NCBI RefSeq assembly: GCF_020215705.1 | Contig: NZ_JAIWNB010000006.1 | Coordinates: 1-64,000, forward strand | DNA length: 64,000 bases | Reading direction: 5' to 3' | Source: Nonomuraea aurantiaca | GTDB taxonomy: Bacteria; Actinomycetota; Actinomycetes; Streptosporangiales; Streptosporangiaceae | Part shown: positions 60,214 through 64,000 of the stretch, one piece after another | How the letters are laid out: every line of letters begins with the position of its first letter | How positions within the stretch are numbered: position 1 is the first letter of the stretch | Program-made: the position numbers and the translations under genes | The notes under the pieces: generated by a model | Database searches by the model: none | What the model was told of the DNA's origin: nothing | The model's input: only the letters and a program-made list of their open reading frames with translations

Positions 60214-61521
60214 TCAGAGCACCGGCGCCCAGGCCTGTTGCGCCTTGTTGAGCGTGTCGTCGATGCTCTGCTTACCGGTGAGCAGGAGCTGCAACTGCTC
60301 GTCAAAGCTGCGCATGAGGTCTTCGGCCTTCGGCAACCCCACGAACTCGTTGGCGGGATAGCCCTCCTTGTAGATGTCGAAGGCCGTCTTGAACAGCGGG
60401 TCGCTCGTGCTGAAGTCGGGCTCGGCCGTCTTGTTGCCGGGGAAGCCCTTCGCCAGCGTGCTCAGCTCCGCGTTCGCCTGCTTGTTCATCAAGAACTGGA
60501 CCAGCTTGAACGCCTCGGCCTTGTGTTCCGAGGAGTCGGCGACGCCGATGCCCCAGGACGCGTACGGGATGCCGCGCTTGCCGGTGTAGCCGTCCTGGGC
60601 CGGAATCGGCACCACGCTGAAGTCCAGCTTGGGATTGTTCTTCTTGATCAGCGTGATGTGGGCCAAGGAATCGATCATCATGCCGACCTGGCCGGTGGCG
60701 AACTTCTCGACCTTGTCCTGCTCTTTCATGGTGAGCGAGCCGGGCGCGACGACGCCCGCGTCGTTCAGGCTCTTGACGTATTCAACGGTGCTCCTGACGC
60801 CTTGGCCGGTCAGGTCGGGCTTGCCGTCCTTGGTGAGCATGCTGCCGCCCGATGCCCACAGCCACGACATCACGTCATTCTGGATGCCGTTGGGAACGGC
60901 GGTGTCGAGTGGCAGAGCCCAGCCCTTGACGTTGCCCCCGAGCGCGCTGATCTTCTTCGCCGCGTCCAGGAACTCCGTACGCGTGCTCGGCGGCTTCTTG
61001 ACCCCCGCCTTCGAGAGCAGGTCGTTGTTGACGAACAGGGGGTAGACGAAGTTGACCACGGGGATCATGTAGGTCTTCCCCTTGACCTGGATCTGGCTGG
61101 CGAGCTGGCTCGAGTCGTACTTCGCAGCCGTCATGAGCTCGGACAGGTCAGCGATGGCGCCCTGCTTGGCGAAGTCGCTCACCCAGGCGCCGTCGAGGCC
61201 CACAACATCGGGCAGCGTCCTCGACGCCGCTCCGGACACCAACTGCTGCTTGGTGGACGCGTACGGACCACTCAGCAGTTTGACCTTGATATTCGGGTTC
61301 TGCGCCGTGAATTCCGACATGAGCTTGTCGAAGGATCCCGCCGGGAGCTCGGGCGCCCACCACTGCGCGAACTCCAGCGTGACGGGGCCACTCCCGCTCG
61401 ATCCCGCGCTCGTTCCCGAGTTGGATCCACACCCCACGGCGGTGGCGCTGAGCACCGCCACCGCCATCACCCCGAGTAGTCGCCGTGTCCGGCCCTGCAA
61501 CCGGGTGCTGCCTCCGGTCAT
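60214..61521 (-). CDS. Sugar-binding lipoprotein (SBP family 1)
   Basis: This is a 435-residue extracellular solute-binding protein. The lipoprotein signal ends in SATAVGC (Cys at about residue 31), followed by a Ser/Gly linker. The family 1 fold has LEFAQWWAPE, LPDVVGLDGAWVSDFAKQGAIADLSEL, YMIPVVNFVYPLFVNNDLLSKAGV and the closing helix region. It heads the five-gene operon (binding protein, two permeases, aldolase, ADP-dependent kinase) and is divergent from the DeoR regulator, with 299 bases between them that contain repeated ACCGCA half-sites. Confidence 0.92.
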   Translation of the reverse strand: MTGGSTRLQGRTRRLLGVMAVAVLSATAVGCGSNSGTSAGSSGSGPVTLEFAQWWAPELPAGSFDKLMSEFTAQNPNIKVKLLSGPYASTKQQLVSGAASRTLPDVVGLDGAWVSDFAKQGAIADLSELMTAAKYDSSQLASQIQVKGKTYMIPVVNFVYPLFVNNDLLSKAGVKKPPSTRTEFLDAAKKISALGGNVKGWALPLDTAVPNGIQNDVMSWLWASGGSMLTKDGKPDLTGQGVRSTVEYVKSLNDAGVVAPGSLTMKEQDKVEKFATGQVGMMIDSLAHITLIKKNNPKLDFSVVPIPAQDGYTGKRGIPYASWGIGVADSSEHKAEAFKLVQFLMNKQANAELSTLAKGFPGNKTAEPDFSTSDPLFKTAFDIYKEGYPANEFVGLPKAEDLMRSFDEQLQLLLTGKQSIDDTLNKAQQAWAPVL

Positions 61522-61607
61522 CGCGACCTCCTTGCTGTACAGGTGTTACCGCTCTTTGCCGGTTTCCGCCACATTAACAACGCGTGACGCCGCCCACAAG
61601 CCCCAGC

Positions 61608-61634
61608 AACCGCAAAATACAGCTAGGAACCGCA
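61608..61634. promoter_or_regulatory. DeoR half-sites near sugar operon promoter
   Basis: AACCGCA occurs at 61608-61614 and 61628-61634, exactly 20 bases apart (two helical turns). The same word recurs near the deoR start (61737-61805). These are probable DeoR operator half-sites on the transport-operon side. Confidence 0.45.
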
Positions 61635-61736
61635 CAGTTCGGCAAAGAAAAGAGAGGAGGTGCGCCATCAGCAGGGGGATCCAGGCGTCGGACCCCTGCG
61701 GAGTAAGCGGCATCGTGCCCTGGAGAGGCAGTGTTA

Positions 61737-61805
61737 TGCGGTAGTCTGCGGTTCTAGGACCTGTATCACTCCTCTGTTGCGTGGATCCAGAGCGCAACTA
61801 CCGCA
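61737..61805. promoter_or_regulatory. DeoR operator inverted repeats upstream of deoR
   Basis: TGCGGTAGT (61737-61745) and ACTACCGCA (61797-61805) are exact inverted copies. TGCGGTT follows at 61747. The right arm lies 15 bases before the GTG start of the regulator, suggesting autoregulation by looping or cooperative binding. Confidence 0.5.
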
Positions 61806-61820
61806 GAGATGGGAGGGTCA

Positions 61821-62669
61821 GTGACCCTTGACGAAGAGGACCGGCAGCGTCGTCTACCTGCAGGACGTAAGGCCCAACTGGCGGCATACGTCGCGGAGAC
61901 CGGGCAGGTCACGGTCAGCGCACTCGCAGAGCGTTTCGGGGTCTCCATCGACACGATCCGGCGGGACCTGGACCAGCTCAGCGCCGAGGGCGTCCTGGTC
62001 CGCACCTATGGCGGAGCAGTCAGTCAGTCGACCCTTTCCCGGGTCGACCGGGCCGTGGACGTGCGGCTCAAGATGGAAGAGCGAGAGAAGGAGAAGATCG
62101 CGGTACTTGCCGGGTCGCTGGTCGAGGACGGGTCGATCGTCATGATCAACGGCGGCACGACCACTCTTGCCGTGGCCCGCAACCTGCGCAACCATCGCGA
62201 CCTGACAGTGGTGACCAACAGCCTGCTCGTACCCCCGGCACTGCCGACCTCAGCAGTCCGCGATGTGTACGTCGTCGGTGGCGCGGTCCGCACTCTCACG
62301 CTGGCCACCATCGGCCCCGTCAGCTTCCGGGCGTCCGGCGGAAGCGAGCTGGACATCAGCTGCGACCTGGCGTTGATCGGAGTCGGCGCCGTTTCAGCGA
62401 CCGCCGGCTACACGACGAGCAACCTCGCCGAGGCGGCGATGATGCGAGAGATGATCTCTCGGGCGGCGCGCGTGGCGATCCTGGCCGACTCCTCCAAGTT
62501 CGGTCGCCGGCTCTTCGCCCAGGTGGCCGAGTTGGGGGGCGCCGACTACCTAGTCACGGACTCGACTCCTCCGCCTGATCTTTTGGAGGCGCTGAGGGAG
62601 AGCGAGGTAGAGGTGATCACGCCGGAGAATCTCGAAGGCGCTCCCGAGACCAGCCAGGATCCTCAGTAG
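61821..62669 (+). CDS. DeoR/GlpR family sugar regulator
   Basis: This is a 282-residue repressor. The N-terminal DeoR helix-turn-helix is LAAYVAETGQVTVSALAERFGVSIDTIRRDLDQLSAEGVLVRTYGGAV. The C-terminal sugar-phosphate isomerase-like domain has IVMINGGTTTLAVARNL, LTVVTNSLLVPPALP, CDLALIGVGAVSATAGYTTSNLAEAAMMREMI and ILADSSKFGRR. The GTG at 61821 has GGGAGGG four bases upstream and is preferred to the ATG at 61809, which has no site. It is divergent from the sugar operon and probably senses a phosphorylated sugar made by the ADP-dependent kinase route. Confidence 0.92.
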   Translation: MTLDEEDRQRRLPAGRKAQLAAYVAETGQVTVSALAERFGVSIDTIRRDLDQLSAEGVLVRTYGGAVSQSTLSRVDRAVDVRLKMEEREKEKIAVLAGSLVEDGSIVMINGGTTTLAVARNLRNHRDLTVVTNSLLVPPALPTSAVRDVYVVGGAVRTLTLATIGPVSFRASGGSELDISCDLALIGVGAVSATAGYTTSNLAEAAMMREMISRAARVAILADSSKFGRRLFAQVAELGGADYLVTDSTPPPDLLEALRESEVEVITPENLEGAPETSQDPQ

Positions 62670-62681
62670 CCCACAAACACC

Positions 62682-62716
62682 ACTGGCCGTTCCCCCATGA
62701 CAGGAGAACGGCCAGT
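62682..62716. terminator. Terminator between deoR and tRNA-Lys
   Basis: ACTGGCCGTTC (62682-62692) and GAACGGCCAGT (62706-62716) form an 11-bp perfect stem. It serves the convergent deoR and tRNA-Lys transcripts. Confidence 0.75.
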
Positions 62717-62726
62717 TGACGATGGT

Positions 62727-62799
62727 GCGCCGCCAGGGACTCGAACCCCGGACCCGCTGATTAAGAGTCAGCTGCTCTAACCAACTGAGCTAGCGGCGC
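62727..62799 (-). tRNA. tRNA-Lys (CTT), second copy
   Basis: It is base-for-base identical to the tRNA at 15160-15232 (73 bases, anticodon CTT, same strand). Identity extends three bases beyond the 3' end (GGT on the plus strand), then stops. CCA is not encoded. Confidence 0.97.
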
Positions 62800-62845
62800 C
62801 CGCAACAGAAGTAACTGTAGCAGCCACCGCACACCACCCAGCACA

Positions 62846-63769
62846 TCATCCGAGCCGCTCCCCCAGCCCCTCGTAGGCCCCCAGCACCGTCTCCCAGAAC
62901 CGCTTCACGTCCAGCGATGTGGCCACCAGCGCGTTGGGCCGCCTGTCACGGAGTTTGAAGTCGGTGACCGTCATTCCCGAGGTGTGGCGGCCGACCGTCT
63001 CCACGTCCACCCGCGCCGGTACGCAGGTGAACAGCTCAGGGTCGAGCACGTACGCCACGGCGCACGCGTCATGGATGGCCGGTCCGGAGTCGGCCGTGAC
63101 CCTGCCGTAGGACTGGGCGGCCGGGACCAGCAGGTCGGACAGCCGGCCGAGCGGGCGCATCCGGTCCAGGACATCGGTGGTCACCTCGGCCGTGAGGGTC
63201 ACGTCGAGGCCGAGCATCTTCACCGTCCAGCCGGCGTCGAAGACGATGGCGGCCGCCTCCGGGTCGGCCTTCATGTTGAACTCCGCCGCCGGAGTGGTGT
63301 TGCCGCGGGTGTAGGAGCCGCCCATGATCACGAAGTCGCGGGCCCACTCCACGACGCGTGGCTCCCGGCGTACGGCCAGCGCGATGTTGGTCAGCGGCCC
63401 GATGGCGACCAGGGTGATCTCGCCCGGCGCGGCCCGCAGGGTCTCCATGATGAAGTCCACGGCGTGGCCGTCGGAAACGGGACGGGTCGCCGGCGGGAGG
63501 ACGGCGTCGCCGAGACCGGACAGGCCGTGGACGTCGGCGGCGCGGACCGTGGGGCACACCAGCGCGCCCGAGCTGCCCGGAACGACCGGAACGTCGCCGA
63601 GGTCGAGGAACTCCCTGAGCGCCAGCGCATTGGCCGTGGTCAACGCGAGATCGACGTTGCCGCCGACCGTGGTGATGCCCACGAGCTCCAGGGCCGGGGT
63701 GCCCGCCACCAGCGCCAGGGCGAGCGCGTCGTCGATGCCGGGATCACAGTCAATGAGGACCTTTGTCAC
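62846..63769 (-). CDS. Inosine-uridine type nucleoside hydrolase
   Basis: This is a 307-residue nucleoside N-ribohydrolase. The calcium-binding N-terminus is LIDCDPGIDDALAL. It then has VGITTVGGNVDLALTTANAL, LVAIGPLTNIALA, IMGGSYTRGNTTPAAEFNMKADPEAAAIVF, and the catalytic-side His in IHDACAVAYVLDPEL. The GTG at 63769 gives the usual start (MTKVLIDCDPG); a longer frame to 63880 runs over a hairpin and was rejected. It hydrolyses purine or pyrimidine ribonucleosides in salvage; it is cytoplasmic. It is a single gene. Confidence 0.92.
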   Translation of the reverse strand: MTKVLIDCDPGIDDALALALVAGTPALELVGITTVGGNVDLALTTANALALREFLDLGDVPVVPGSSGALVCPTVRAADVHGLSGLGDAVLPPATRPVSDGHAVDFIMETLRAAPGEITLVAIGPLTNIALAVRREPRVVEWARDFVIMGGSYTRGNTTPAAEFNMKADPEAAAIVFDAGWTVKMLGLDVTLTAEVTTDVLDRMRPLGRLSDLLVPAAQSYGRVTADSGPAIHDACAVAYVLDPELFTCVPARVDVETVGRHTSGMTVTDFKLRDRRPNALVATSLDVKRFWETVLGAYEGLGERLG

Positions 63770-63791
63770 AGAACCGAACAATACGCATGAA

Positions 63792-63827
63792 TCGGGGCCG
63801 GACAGTCCCCCAACTGTCCGGCCCCGA
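63792..63827. terminator. Strong hairpin upstream of nucleoside hydrolase
   Basis: A perfect 15-bp stem (63792-63806 TCGGGGCCGGACAGT; 63813-63827) with a six-base loop lies just upstream of the GTG at 63769. It is probably the terminator of a minus-strand gene entering from the right. From 63828 to the window end no gene is supported. Confidence 0.65.
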
Positions 63828-64000
63828 CCGAGGGCGGTCCAGGCCGACGCTTTCCCCCAAAAACGCCGGCGGTCCCGCACTGCGAACGACGGTCCCCCTC
63901 CGCGTCCGCTCTTCGGTAAAAGTCTGCAAGTCAGTCGCAGGACTCTTGACCTGCCTCGACACTACCGAGACGAATGCAACGAACGTGCCATAGGGGGGTC

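Overview
The window is very GC-rich throughout. It has dense GTG/ATG genes with ATGA/TGATG overlaps and actinobacterial gene families: an ergothioneine egtABCD operon, SecA2, DUF574-type methyltransferase, ANTAR-PAS-SpoIIE phosphatase, DUF4232/DUF6458/GPGG small proteins and a CebR-type cellulase operator. It looks like chromosome from a filamentous actinomycete, most likely Streptosporangiaceae (Nonomuraea/Streptosporangium-like). The taxon is inferred from gene content, not from a marker gene.

Layout. 0.2-4.7 kb: a worn accessory patch with a DUF4259 gene, remnants of a histidine kinase and of a DUF2399/TIGR02679-type protein, and between them a compact cassette. The cassette encodes a 52-residue six-cysteine peptide (not an annotated-size gene), a decayed MauE-like membrane protein, a TlpA/MauD-type thioredoxin, an ABC exporter and an S26 signal peptidase. 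4.7-7.7 kb: secreted cellulose/xylan degradation (CE3-like esterase-CBM2; CBM2-GH5) behind a CebR-like operator. 7.8-12 kb: ergothioneine operon. 12.1-15.2 kb: anti-sigma/ECF sigma pair, degenerate Nudix protein, AAA ATPase with an internal deletion, tRNA-Lys. 15.3-18.3 kb: MoxR ATPase/VWA pair and a NERD protein. 18.4-22.5 kb: TetR regulator and three acyl-CoA dehydrogenases with matching operators. 22.5-31.5 kb: GNAT, pseudokinase-WD40 protein, two EamA transporters, VOC protein, SecA2, methyltransferase.

31.6-41.3 kb looks like a general-stress block: PRC-barrel, nucleotidyltransferase, DUF1360, GPGG small membrane protein, SpoIIE phosphatase, metallophosphoesterase, BON protein, topoisomerase IB, SDR, transketolase and DUF6458. 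Several of these genes have GTTT/GNNT-N14-15-GGGTA-like promoter matches typical of SigB-family sigma factors. 41.3-46.1 kb: GNAT, a Ser/Thr kinase-hemerythrin fusion, a PfkB kinase, DUF4232 and a stand-alone hemerythrin protein. 46.1-53.4 kb: DapA-family aldolase plus an oligopeptide-type ABC transporter under a FadR-type regulator. 53.4-56.2 kb: HD-domain hydrolase, TetR, an internally deleted FAD monooxygenase, an MFS scrap and a NADAR gene. 56.2-62.7 kb: a sugar ABC transporter, class II aldolase and ADP-dependent sugar kinase operon, divergent from a DeoR regulator, then a second identical tRNA-Lys and a nucleoside hydrolase.

The most interesting item is the 1-4.3 kb cassette. It joins a peptide with the C-C-CC-C-C cysteine order of inhibitor-cystine-knot peptides to thiol-redox, export and leader-cleavage genes. 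Repeated signs of deletional decay (mauE, AAA ATPase, FAD monooxygenase, MFS fragment, histidine kinase and DUF2399 scraps) mark the accessory stretches.
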